Assembly (NCBI GenBank): GCA_007127625.1
Contig: SKYZ01000004.1
Span: 1 to 9,138 of the forward strand
Length of the DNA stretch: 9,138 bases
Reading direction: 5' to 3'
From: Aquisalimonas sp.
GTDB taxonomy: Bacteria; Pseudomonadota; Gammaproteobacteria; Nitrococcales; Aquisalimonadaceae
Position numbers and translations under genes: made by a program
The notes under the pieces: generated by a model
Database searches by the model: none
Seen by the model: only the letters and a program-made list of their open reading frames with translations
What the model was told of the DNA's origin: nothing
In this document: one piece after another, positions 1 to 6,291 of the stretch
Layout of the letters: each line of letters begins with the position of its first letter
Numbering within the stretch: the first letter of the stretch is position 1

Positions 1-102
1 ATCAGCCTGCGCATGGAGGGTCGGGCAGGCGCCTCCCCGGCGGACGGTGATGACCCGGGCGAGGACAACCCTCAGGACAACGCCCCTACCCCCGAGCGTT
101 GA
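1..102 (+). CDS. 3' end of an unidentified gene (partial, acidic C-terminal tail)
   Basis: Reading frame 1 is open from the first base and stops at TGA 100-102. It gives a 33-residue C-terminal fragment that starts ISLRMEGRAGA and ends DNAPTPER. The last 20 or so residues are rich in Asp, Glu, Pro and Asn, as in a disordered acidic tail. Most third codon positions are G or C, as in the clear genes of this window, which is the main sign that it is coding. No domain can be recognised because the body of the protein lies to the left of the window. The gene converges on the HDOD-GGDEF gene, whose stop lies 51 bp away, and I see no convincing terminator between the two. A chance open frame cannot be excluded in such a short piece of GC-rich DNA. 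Confidence 0.55.
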   Translation: MSLRMEGRAGASPADGDDPGEDNPQDNAPTPER

Positions 103-153
103 CGCGAGGGAGTCAGGAAACGCTAAACGATTCGCGCGTGCCTCTGTCCGGGG

Positions 154-1674
154 CTATTCTTGGAAGCGCAGGCAGTTCCGGCCGGCGCGCTTGGCATCGT
201 ACAGCGCCCGATCCGCGGCACGCAGCAAGTCCTCGACCGACTCCCGCACCTCCTGCTCCCCTTCCTGCACCGCGACACCGACGGAGGCAGTGACGCTGAA
301 GGTTGTACCGTGCTCGTCGTGATGCACGTGCTGCTCCACGGCGGTGAGCAGGCGATCGAACACCTGCGCCGCGTTGGCCGCCCCGGTACCGGGCAGCACG
401 ATGACGAACTCCTCGCCGCGGTAACGGGCCAGGGAGTCGCCGCTGCGCAGATGCTCTCCAAGCACTTCGCCGATGCTGACCAGCACGGAGTCCCCCACGG
501 CGTGCCCATGGCGGTCGTTCACCGCCTTGAAGTAATCCAGATCCAGGAAACCCACTGCCAGGGGCCAGCCATGCTCGCAGGCCATGGCGAACTCCGACTC
601 CAGCCGCTCGTCCATATAGCGTCTGTTGTGCAGCCCGGTGAGGGCATCGCGGCTGGCCGTCTCACGCCAGGCACGGCTGTTGCGCTCCAGGTCACTGGCG
701 CGGCGATGCTGCTCGGCGACCTCGCTGATGAGCTGCAGGTTGCGCACAGCCAGCACCTCACGGGCTTCATCGACAATGCCCGCCGCCCGCCGGGGTGACA
801 TGATGTCCGTCTCGAACAGCTGCTCAAGCTCGGGTACGCGCTCCGCGACGCGATCAAGCAGCCTTTCCAGTTCGCTGCCTCCGAGGCCGAGCCAGTCATT
901 GGCCTGGCCGCCAAGCCTTTCGGTGGCCTCCGTCCCGCCGTGGGCCAGAAACAGGTCGGCAACGCGACCGCTGAGCGCGACGCAGAAAACGCAGGGGCGA
1001 AGGCTTTCCGCACTGTCCACGCCCTCCGGGTCGTGGCTGCCCATGGCCGCCGTCGCCAGATACTCCGGCAATCCCCAGTACCGCATCAGCCACGCACCGG
1101 CGGCAGCGTGGTCGGTGCCGAGGGTCTCCCATTCACGACTCACCAGCTCATCGTGATCAGCATGCGCGGCCAGCAGGCTTCCGTATCGCTCCGGCAGCGC
1201 CGCCTCCAGGGCAAGCACGCCAATGTCCTGCAACAGCGCGGCCAGGAACAGCTCTTCCAGATCACGCCGGCCAAGCATCTCGCCCATGCAGCGGCAGGCC
1301 GTCGCCGCGATGAGTGCACGCCGCCAGACGGCCGCTAGCGCTCCGGGGCTGGTCGACGTCCCTCTGAGCTGGTCCGCCAGCGAGAAGCTCAGCCCCAGGG
1401 TCAGCGCCGAGTTCAGGCCGATGACTGCGACGGCCTGGTGCAGGTTGTTGCTGGACCTTCGCTTGGCGTACAGGGGTGAGTTGCTGACACGCAGAATACG
1501 ACTGGCCAGGGCGGGATCCTGGGACAGCACCGAGGCCACCGTGGCGATGTTCGCCTCGGGATCCCGCCCCAGCTCAACGATCCGCATGGCCACGGACGAA
1601 AGCGTGGGCAGGCTGGGGCAGTACTGAAGAGCTTCCCGGATCTGTGCATCCATGGGTGACAGGGTCAACCTCAT
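154..1674 (-). CDS. HDOD-GGDEF signalling protein, probable diguanylate cyclase
   Basis: This is a cytoplasmic c-di-GMP signalling protein of 506 residues with no membrane segment. An HDOD domain fills about residues 14-230. It shows the typical PSLPTL entry, QDPALASRILRVSNS, the metal-less HD remnant LLQDIG (147-152) and the DHAAAGAWLMRYWGLPE block (188-204). A coiled linker (about 290-340) leads to a GGDEF domain with DALTGLHNRR (343-352), FLDLDYFKAVND (376-387), the signature RGEEF (419-423, bases 406-420) and YDAKRAGRN near the end. RSGD (410-413) sits five residues before the signature, where the RxxD inhibitory site of diguanylate cyclases lies, so product inhibition is likely. The first Gly of the signature is Arg, while the metal and base-contact residues GEEF are kept, so synthesis of c-di-GMP from GTP is plausible but unproven. 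The frame stays open upstream to 1869, but that would overlap the CDGSH gene. I chose ATG 1674; ATG 1653 (499 residues) is equally possible, and neither has a strong ribosome binding site. Confidence 0.9.
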   Translation of the reverse strand: MRLTLSPMDAQIREALQYCPSLPTLSSVAMRIVELGRDPEANIATVASVLSQDPALASRILRVSNSPLYAKRRSSNNLHQAVAVIGLNSALTLGLSFSLADQLRGTSTSPGALAAVWRRALIAATACRCMGEMLGRRDLEELFLAALLQDIGVLALEAALPERYGSLLAAHADHDELVSREWETLGTDHAAAGAWLMRYWGLPEYLATAAMGSHDPEGVDSAESLRPCVFCVALSGRVADLFLAHGGTEATERLGGQANDWLGLGGSELERLLDRVAERVPELEQLFETDIMSPRRAAGIVDEAREVLAVRNLQLISEVAEQHRRASDLERNSRAWRETASRDALTGLHNRRYMDERLESEFAMACEHGWPLAVGFLDLDYFKAVNDRHGHAVGDSVLVSIGEVLGEHLRSGDSLARYRGEEFVIVLPGTGAANAAQVFDRLLTAVEQHVHHDEHGTTFSVTASVGVAVQEGEQEVRESVEDLLRAADRALYDAKRAGRNCLRFQE

Positions 1675-1780
1675 TACCAGATGTATCGACGACTTGTTGT
1701 TCTGGAACCGGGCATTCGCTGGAGAGGCTACGTGCCAGCCTCGCCGGCTGACTTGACCCAGGACAAGAAACTGGCGATGT

Positions 1781-2020
1781 TCAGTCCACGTGTTTGTGAC
1801 TGCCGTCGCAATAGGGCGGATTGCCAGTCTGCTTGCATCCACACAGCGCCACCTTGCGCGGCTCCTCAAGCACCAGTTTCTCCGGGGTCAGCTCCGTGCC
1901 CTTGTGCGAGCCGTCACAGAAGGGCTGGTTCGCGGATCGGCCACACCGACACCACATGTAGGTGCCCGGCTCCAGTTCGAGGACGTACGGCGTCTTGCTG
2001 GCCACCACCGGTGCGCTCAT
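1781..2020 (-). CDS. Small protein with two CDGSH iron-sulfur motifs
   Basis: This 79-residue protein consists almost wholly of two CDGSH motifs of the form CxCxx(S/T)xxxPxCDGSH. The first is CRCGRSANQPFCDGSH (residues 23-38), the second CGCKQTGNPPYCDGSH (about 60-75). Each has the three Cys and one His that ligate a labile 2Fe-2S cluster in this family, so two clusters are expected. The tandem form resembles bacterial and mitochondrial CISD3-type proteins, which are monomeric; vertebrate mitoNEET has one motif per chain and dimerises. The role is probably electron or cluster transfer or redox sensing, but the family does not fix a substrate. There is no signal peptide or membrane anchor, so it should be cytosolic. 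The start at 2020 is supported by AGGAG at 2031-2035, ten bases upstream; an in-frame ATG at 2110 has no comparable site and would add an unrelated basic extension. The HDOD-GGDEF gene follows on the same strand after 106 bp, so co-transcription is possible but not shown. Confidence 0.9.
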   Translation of the reverse strand: MSAPVVASKTPYVLELEPGTYMWCRCGRSANQPFCDGSHKGTELTPEKLVLEEPRKVALCGCKQTGNPPYCDGSHKHVD

Positions 2021-2130
2021 GGGTGCTGTGCTCCTGTTCTTGGCGATTTCTGACTGGCCCCACAATGAAACACGCCCGGCGCGGCAAGTCCATGCCCGGC
2101 GTCCCCGCAAACACTTGCCGGGACAGGCGT

Positions 2131-2159
2131 GTGACCGACAGCGTCATCCGCGCTACCAT
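2131..2159 (+). promoter_or_regulatory. Candidate sigma70-type promoter for lemA-htpX
   Basis: In the 187-bp divergent gap between the CDGSH gene and lemA, GTGACC (2131-2136) and TACCAT (2154-2159) are 17 bases apart. Each matches the -35 and -10 consensus at four of six positions. Transcription would start near 2166, leaving a leader of about 40 bases before the lemA ATG. Such matches also arise by chance. I could not find a comparable element for the CDGSH gene on the opposite strand. Confidence 0.3.
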
Positions 2160-2207
2160 TCACGGCGAACAAAAAGGGAAGCCCTGCCGCCAACCGTGAG
2201 GCCGAGT

Positions 2208-2801
2208 ATGGAAGTCATTATCGCGTTACTCGTCATCGTTATCGCCATCGTCCTGCCGGGCGTCCTGCTCTACAACCGCCTGGTGCGCAAGCGCAATGCG
2301 TTCAAGAATGCGTTCGCGCAGATCGACGTGCAGCTCAAGCGCCGCCACGACCTGATCCCCAACCTGGTGGAAACGGTCCAGGGCTACATGCAGCATGAGC
2401 GCGAGACGCTGACTGCCGTCATCGAGGCGCGCAACAACGCCGAGCAGATCCGCCAGCAGAGCCAGAACGCCCCCGGCGATCCGGACTCAATGGCCAAACT
2501 CGGCCAGGCCGAGGGCTCCTTGGGCGGTGTCCTCGGGCGCCTGTTCGCCCTCTCCGAGGCATACCCGGATCTCAAGGCCAACGAGAACTTCCAGAGCCTG
2601 CAGGAGGAACTGACCTCCACCGAGAACCGCGTGGCCTATGCAAGGCAGGCGTACAATGACGCCGCCATGCGGTACAACAACGCCGTCGAGGTGGTGCCTT
2701 CGAACATCATCGCCGGCATGTTCAACTTCACCCGCGCCGCCATGCTGGAGTTCGAGGATCGTGAATCGCTTCAGGAGCCGCCCCAGGTGTCGTTCTCGTA
2801 A
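2208..2801 (+). CDS. lemA: LemA family membrane-anchored protein
   Basis: This is a 197-residue LemA family protein of usual length. Residues 1-22 form one hydrophobic segment that begins at the initiator Met, an N-terminal anchor. It is followed by the family signature, running from LYNRLVRKRNAFKNAFAQID into VQLKRRHDLIPNLVETVQGY (residues 21-60). Residues 62-160 are helical, with the conserved NENFQSLQEEL block (126-136) and TENRVAYARQAYND (138-151). The family closes with the conserved GMFNF...EFED region (170-184); the last dozen residues are variable. The start at 2208 is supported by GAGG six bases upstream and because the anchor begins there; the frame is open further left but the extension does not resemble LemA. 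The function of LemA proteins is not settled. The family is repeatedly found next to M48 membrane proteases, as here, where the protease gene begins 18 bp after the stop. The two genes are almost certainly one transcript, and a shared role in membrane-protein turnover is inferred. Confidence 0.93.
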   Translation: MEVIIALLVIVIAIVLPGVLLYNRLVRKRNAFKNAFAQIDVQLKRRHDLIPNLVETVQGYMQHERETLTAVIEARNNAEQIRQQSQNAPGDPDSMAKLGQAEGSLGGVLGRLFALSEAYPDLKANENFQSLQEELTSTENRVAYARQAYNDAAMRYNNAVEVVPSNIIAGMFNFTRAAMLEFEDRESLQEPPQVSFS

Positions 2802-2819
2802 TCGGGCCAAAGAGGCCGC

Positions 2820-3941
2820 ATGACCGACTCTGCGTTCTTCAACTTTGCCGAGGCACAGGCCCGGGCACGCCGCCGAACCGTGGTTCTGGTGGCTTTGTTC
2901 GTGGCGCTGGCGGCGGCCATCGCGGCCGCGGTGGGAGCGCTCGCCGGGCTGCTGCTCGGCGGCGCCGGCGAACACACCGCCGCTGGACCAGGCGGGCAAA
3001 CCCGGATGCAGCCGTCCGGGGAGGCCCTGCTGACCCAGTTCGATACCGGCACGGCAGTGATGGCGGGGCTTGCGGTCCTGAGCATCATCCTTGTCACGGC
3101 GGCCGTCCGCGGCCTGATGCTCGGGGGCGATGGCGCCAACGTCGCACGCTCCATGGGCGGCACGGAGATCACCCGCGACAGCAGCAACGCCACCCACCGG
3201 CGTCTTTACAACGTGGTCGAAGAGATGGCCATCGCGGCGAATCTCCCGGTACCAAAGGTGTTCGTGATCAAGCACGAACAGGGGATCAATGCCTTCGCCG
3301 CGGGCAATTCGCCGGAGAACGCCGCCATCGGCATGACCCATGGCGCTCTGGCATCGCTGAACCGCCGCGAGCTCAAGGGCGTTGTCGCCCACGAGTTCGC
3401 CCACATCGCCAACGGTGACATGCGCCTCAATCTGCGCCTGATGGCCATGATCTTCGGCCTGGTGGCGCTGACCGTGGCGGGTCGCATGGCCATGCGCAGT
3501 GTCCTGATCACCGGCGGCGGCCGACGGGATCAGCGCGCCGTGCTCGTGGCCATGGCCATCGGTATTGCGCTGCTGATACTCGGCGCTCTGGGAGTGCTTG
3601 CCGGGCGCATGCTGCAGGCGGCGGTGTCGCGCCGCCGCGAGTACCTGGCCGACGCCACCGCCGTGGAGTTCACGCGCAATCCCGAAGGTCTGGCCAGCGC
3701 CCTGAAGAAGATTGGTGCCCTGCAGCAGGCCGAACGCATGAACAACGCCCACGGTGAAGAGGTGCGCCACATGCTGTTCGCCGAGGCGGTGGCACGACGC
3801 TCACCCGGACTGCTGGCGACCCATCCTCCCCTGATGGATCGCATCCGCGCACTGGAGCCGCAGTTCGACCCGGAGACGGACCGGGTCTGGCGCATGCCGC
3901 AGAAGGAGATGATCCGCGAGAGCCGCGCCGAGTTGGGGTAA
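2820..3941 (+). CDS. htpX: HtpX-like M48 family membrane zinc metalloprotease
   Basis: This is a 373-residue integral-membrane endopeptidase of the M48 family, expected to cleave misfolded or damaged inner-membrane proteins from the cytoplasmic side. The zinc site is HEFAH (191-195) within VVAHEFAHIANGD, and the third ligand is probably E274 in REYLADA. H335 in ATHPPLMDRI matches the conserved His near the end of the domain. Likely membrane helices are at about 19-47, 79-99, 205-222 and 241-262. Residues 48-75 form a Gly-rich loop between the first two. The order of helices and motifs agrees with HtpX. The protein is longer than the roughly 290-residue E. coli HtpX, mainly through the extended N-terminal part, so it belongs to the longer LemA-associated M48 group. 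The start has AGAGG four bases upstream. It lies 18 bp after lemA and ends 17 bp from the convergent VWA gene. The symbol is used by family resemblance. Confidence 0.92.
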   Translation: MTDSAFFNFAEAQARARRRTVVLVALFVALAAAIAAAVGALAGLLLGGAGEHTAAGPGGQTRMQPSGEALLTQFDTGTAVMAGLAVLSIILVTAAVRGLMLGGDGANVARSMGGTEITRDSSNATHRRLYNVVEEMAIAANLPVPKVFVIKHEQGINAFAAGNSPENAAIGMTHGALASLNRRELKGVVAHEFAHIANGDMRLNLRLMAMIFGLVALTVAGRMAMRSVLITGGGRRDQRAVLVAMAIGIALLILGALGVLAGRMLQAAVSRRREYLADATAVEFTRNPEGLASALKKIGALQQAERMNNAHGEEVRHMLFAEAVARRSPGLLATHPPLMDRIRALEPQFDPETDRVWRMPQKEMIRESRAELG

Positions 3942-3950
3942 ACCCGGCCC

Positions 3951-3966
3951 CCGGCTGGTCAGCCGG
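3951..3966. terminator. Small hairpin in the htpX / VWA convergent gap
   Basis: CCGGCT (3951-3956) and AGCCGG (3961-3966) form a perfect 6-bp stem with a four-base loop, and it includes the stop codon of the minus-strand VWA gene. Its place between two convergent genes fits a bidirectional terminator. There is no T-run on either side, so intrinsic termination would be weak and the hairpin may be incidental. Confidence 0.3.
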
Positions 3967-5314
3967 CCCGCCTCAGGAGTTCCGCCACTGCCCACTCCAA
4001 GTCGCGAAGGGTACGGCAGCGCAGAACCTCATCGCAACGCCTGGCGTAGGCGGGCATCTCCGAATCCCCGGTGCCCCAACTCCGCTCCGGTTCCGGATTC
4101 AGCCAGATCACCTCCCGGGCGCGCCCCGCGATGCGCTCCAGCGACTCCAATCCCGTTGGGCCGTAGTTGTTGCGGCCGTCCCCCAGGATCACCACCGTCG
4201 TCTGCCGCTGGATCAGGCGCTGGGTGGCCGCATCGAAGCGCTCCAGGGTGCCGCCGTAATCCGTGGAGCCGTTACCGTAGCGGGCCAGGGCCTCCGTCAT
4301 GGCCCGCTCCGGGGCGTGGTGAAGGAACAGCGCGGTAACGTCCACCGGCTCACTGGCGAACACCCAGGAGTGGACTTCCGGCAACACGCCCTGGAGGGCA
4401 TGAACGAACGGCAGCAGCACCGCCGCCTGGCCCCGCACCGATTGGCTGACGTCACACAGGACCACCACCCTTGCCCGGTCCCGTCGCCGGCCCTTCCACA
4501 CCGGGCGGAAAGGCACGCCGCCATAGCGCATGCTCTGGCGCACGGTACGCGGCGCATCCAGACGCCCGCGCCGGCGGCGCCGCCGCCGGCGCCCGTGGCG
4601 GGCCGCCAGGCGTCGTGCCAGGCGCTGGACCAGTTCCCGCATGCGTGCCTGGTCGCGGCGGTCCAGCGCCGACAGCGGTGTCTGCCGCAGGATCCGGTCA
4701 CGAAAGGTCCAGGCCTGGGTCTCGGCCTGCATGCGCACCCGCTGTTCCACACGGCCGCGGATGCGGCGATCGAATGCGGCACGGGCCCGTGCCAGTCGCT
4801 CCGCTGATTGTCCCTGCTCGCGACGACGGCGCAAGAGGTCGTCCACCGCCTCCAGATTCAGCGCCTGGCGGACCCGCTGGGTCATGACGCCGGTCTGGGT
4901 CCAGTGGCGGGCCTCGGCCACACGCGCCTCGTTCATGGCGCGGGCCAGGCGCGCCTCCAGCGCCGCGGTATCGCCGGTCTCCAGCGCACGGGCCAGGCCA
5001 CCGCCGCCGCCCTCCTGCTCCGTGGCGGAATCAGCACTCTCGGGGTCAGGCCGATTCGCGGGCGGTGGCGGCGACTCCCCCTCCTGCTCGTGTTCTGCGG
5101 CCCCGGTCTGGAAATAGCGGTCGAAGCAGGCATCGAAGGTAGGCCGCTGATCCTGGTCCTTGAGCAGCGTGGCCGCAAGCACGCGACGGGTGCGATCGCG
5201 GTCGGTCACACCGGTCAGAGTCAGTGCCCGGGCCGCGTCCGCACTCTGCGCGGGGCCCACATCGATATGGGCCCCGCGCAGCACCTGGACGAATTCCGTG
5301 AGCAGTCGCTCCAT
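3959..5314 (-). CDS. CoxE-like VWA domain protein, partner of the MoxR ATPase
   Basis: This is a 451-residue cytoplasmic protein of the CoxE-like VWA family. Residues 5-68 match the conserved N-terminal CoxE region (FVQVLRGAHIDVGP, then FDACFDRYF). Residues 75-110 are an acidic, Pro- and Gly-rich linker, and 115-240 are Arg-rich and helical. A run of eight Arg (242-249) precedes the VWA domain (about 280-440). The metal-ion-dependent adhesion site is complete: DVSQS (288-292), the Thr in GSTDYGG (351) and the Asp in LGDGRNN (379). REVIWLNPEP (400-409) is typical of CoxE proteins. In characterised systems such as CoxD/CoxE of carbon monoxide dehydrogenase, a MoxR ATPase and a VWA protein jointly mature or activate a partner enzyme. 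No cox structural gene is present here, so the client is unknown. The ATG directly abuts the moxR stop codon (TGA then ATG), which points to translational coupling. The Arg run is encoded by a perfect G/C palindrome, listed separately. Confidence 0.9.
   Translation of the reverse strand: MERLLTEFVQVLRGAHIDVGPAQSADAARALTLTGVTDRDRTRRVLAATLLKDQDQRPTFDACFDRYFQTGAAEHEQEGESPPPPANRPDPESADSATEQEGGGGGLARALETGDTAALEARLARAMNEARVAEARHWTQTGVMTQRVRQALNLEAVDDLLRRRREQGQSAERLARARAAFDRRIRGRVEQRVRMQAETQAWTFRDRILRQTPLSALDRRDQARMRELVQRLARRLAARHGRRRRRRRRGRLDAPRTVRQSMRYGGVPFRPVWKGRRRDRARVVVLCDVSQSVRGQAAVLLPFVHALQGVLPEVHSWVFASEPVDVTALFLHHAPERAMTEALARYGNGSTDYGGTLERFDAATQRLIQRQTTVVILGDGRNNYGPTGLESLERIAGRAREVIWLNPEPERSWGTGDSEMPAYARRCDEVLRCRTLRDLEWAVAELLRRAG
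4568..4592. repeat. Perfect 11-bp inverted repeat, all G/C, inside the VWA gene
   Basis: GCGCCGGCGGC (4568-4578) and its exact reverse complement GCCGCCGGCGC (4582-4592) flank a three-base loop. All 25 bases are G or C. On the coding strand the stretch specifies the run of eight Arg at residues 242-249 of the VWA protein and the Gly before it. It could fold into a very stable hairpin in mRNA or DNA. It may simply follow from Arg and Gly codons in GC-rich DNA. Confidence 0.85.
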
Positions 5315-6241
5315 TCAGCTGCGCGCTCCGGCCTGCAGCTCCCGAAGCCGGGGCGTGGCGGTCTCGACATCGTCCTGGAACTTCAACAGCACATTCAGGG
5401 TGCGCTGCACGAGTTCCGTGTCGAGCCGATCCGCCTGGAGCAGCAGTAGCGTGCGCGCCCAATCCAGGGTCTCGGAAATAGCCGGGCGCTTACGTAGATC
5501 GAGAACCCGCAGCCCGTGCACGAATGCGACCACTTCCGCCCGCAGCGTCTCCCCCATCCCGGGAACGCGCTGGGCCAGTATGCGTTCCTCCAGCGCCCGG
5601 TCCGGGTAGGGGATGTGCAGATGCAGACAACGCCGCTTCAAGGCCTCGGAGAGCTCGCGACTGCCGTTGCTGGTCAGAAAGACCATGGGCGCATGCACGG
5701 CGCCGATGGTCCCCAGTTCCGGAATGGTCACCTGATAGTCGGCCAGGAACTCCAGCAGGAAGGCCTCGAACTCGGGGTCGCTCTTGTCCACCTCGTCGAT
5801 GAGCAGCACCGCGCCCCGTTCCGAGCGCAGGGCCTGCAGGAGTGGTCGCGCCTCCAGGAACGGCTCCGAAAAGAATCCCCCGCCCAGCGTGTCCAGGCGC
5901 CGGACAGCATCATCGAGGCTGTCACTGTCCGCCAGCAGACTGCCGAGACGGTCCCGCAGCAGCTGCGTGTACAACAGCTGCTTGCCATACTTCCACTCAT
6001 AGAGCGCCCGTCCCTCGTCCAGTCCTTCGTAGCACTGCAGTCGGATCAGCTCACGGTCCACCACGTCCGCCAGGGCGCGGGCCAACTCGGTCTTGCCCAC
6101 CCCCGGGGGGCCTTCCACCAGCACCGGCTTGCCCAGGGCATCACCGAGATACACCACTGTCGCCACGTCTTCGCTGGAGATGTAGCCAACCCCGGCCAGC
6201 TCGTCGGCCAACCCCTGAATCTGTTCAACTGCGTCGGTCAT
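5315..6241 (-). CDS. MoxR family AAA+ ATPase
   Basis: This is a 308-residue MoxR-type AAA+ ATPase, a chaperone-like enzyme that uses ATP hydrolysis to remodel or activate a client together with a VWA protein. Walker A is GPPGVGKT (44-51) and Walker B VLLIDEVD (145-152). Sensor 1 is LTSN (189-192), followed by the arginine-finger region EALKRRC (199-205). The C-terminal lid carries a sensor-2-like RPAISETLDWAR (252-263). The length and the CYEGLDEGRALYEW segment (70-83) fit the branch that pairs with CoxE-like proteins (CoxD type). The start at 6241 has GAAGGG nine bases upstream. The stop TGA is followed at once by the ATG of the VWA gene. The channel gene lies 51 bp upstream on the same strand, so the three genes probably share one transcript. 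All catalytic motifs are intact. Symbols such as coxD are avoided because no carbon monoxide dehydrogenase genes are seen. Confidence 0.93.
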   Translation of the reverse strand: MTDAVEQIQGLADELAGVGYISSEDVATVVYLGDALGKPVLVEGPPGVGKTELARALADVVDRELIRLQCYEGLDEGRALYEWKYGKQLLYTQLLRDRLGSLLADSDSLDDAVRRLDTLGGGFFSEPFLEARPLLQALRSERGAVLLIDEVDKSDPEFEAFLLEFLADYQVTIPELGTIGAVHAPMVFLTSNGSRELSEALKRRCLHLHIPYPDRALEERILAQRVPGMGETLRAEVVAFVHGLRVLDLRKRPAISETLDWARTLLLLQADRLDTELVQRTLNVLLKFQDDVETATPRLRELQAGARS

Positions 6242-6291
6242 TGATAGCGACCCTTCCCGTCAGTGTTCGGTCATCGTATATGGGCACGCGA

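Noticed and set aside
1736..1750. Short hairpin CAGCC / GGCTG between the CDGSH and HDOD-GGDEF genes
   Set aside because: A 5-bp stem with no T-run on either strand; such stems are frequent by chance in GC-rich DNA.
1675..1869. In-frame N-terminal extension of the HDOD-GGDEF protein to 1869
   Set aside because: It would overlap the CDGSH gene, and its residues are Arg-rich and unlike the start of HDOD proteins, which normally begin shortly before the PSLPTL motif.
2487..3770. Open frame of 427 codons on the minus strand opposite lemA and htpX
   Set aside because: Its translation is rich in His, Gln, Gly and Arg with no domain, and it lies antisense to two clear conserved genes. This is typical of open shadow frames in high-GC coding DNA.
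5516..6244. Open frame of 242 codons on the plus strand opposite the MoxR gene
   Set aside because: The MoxR frame has all AAA+ motifs in order. The antisense frame shows no recognisable motif.
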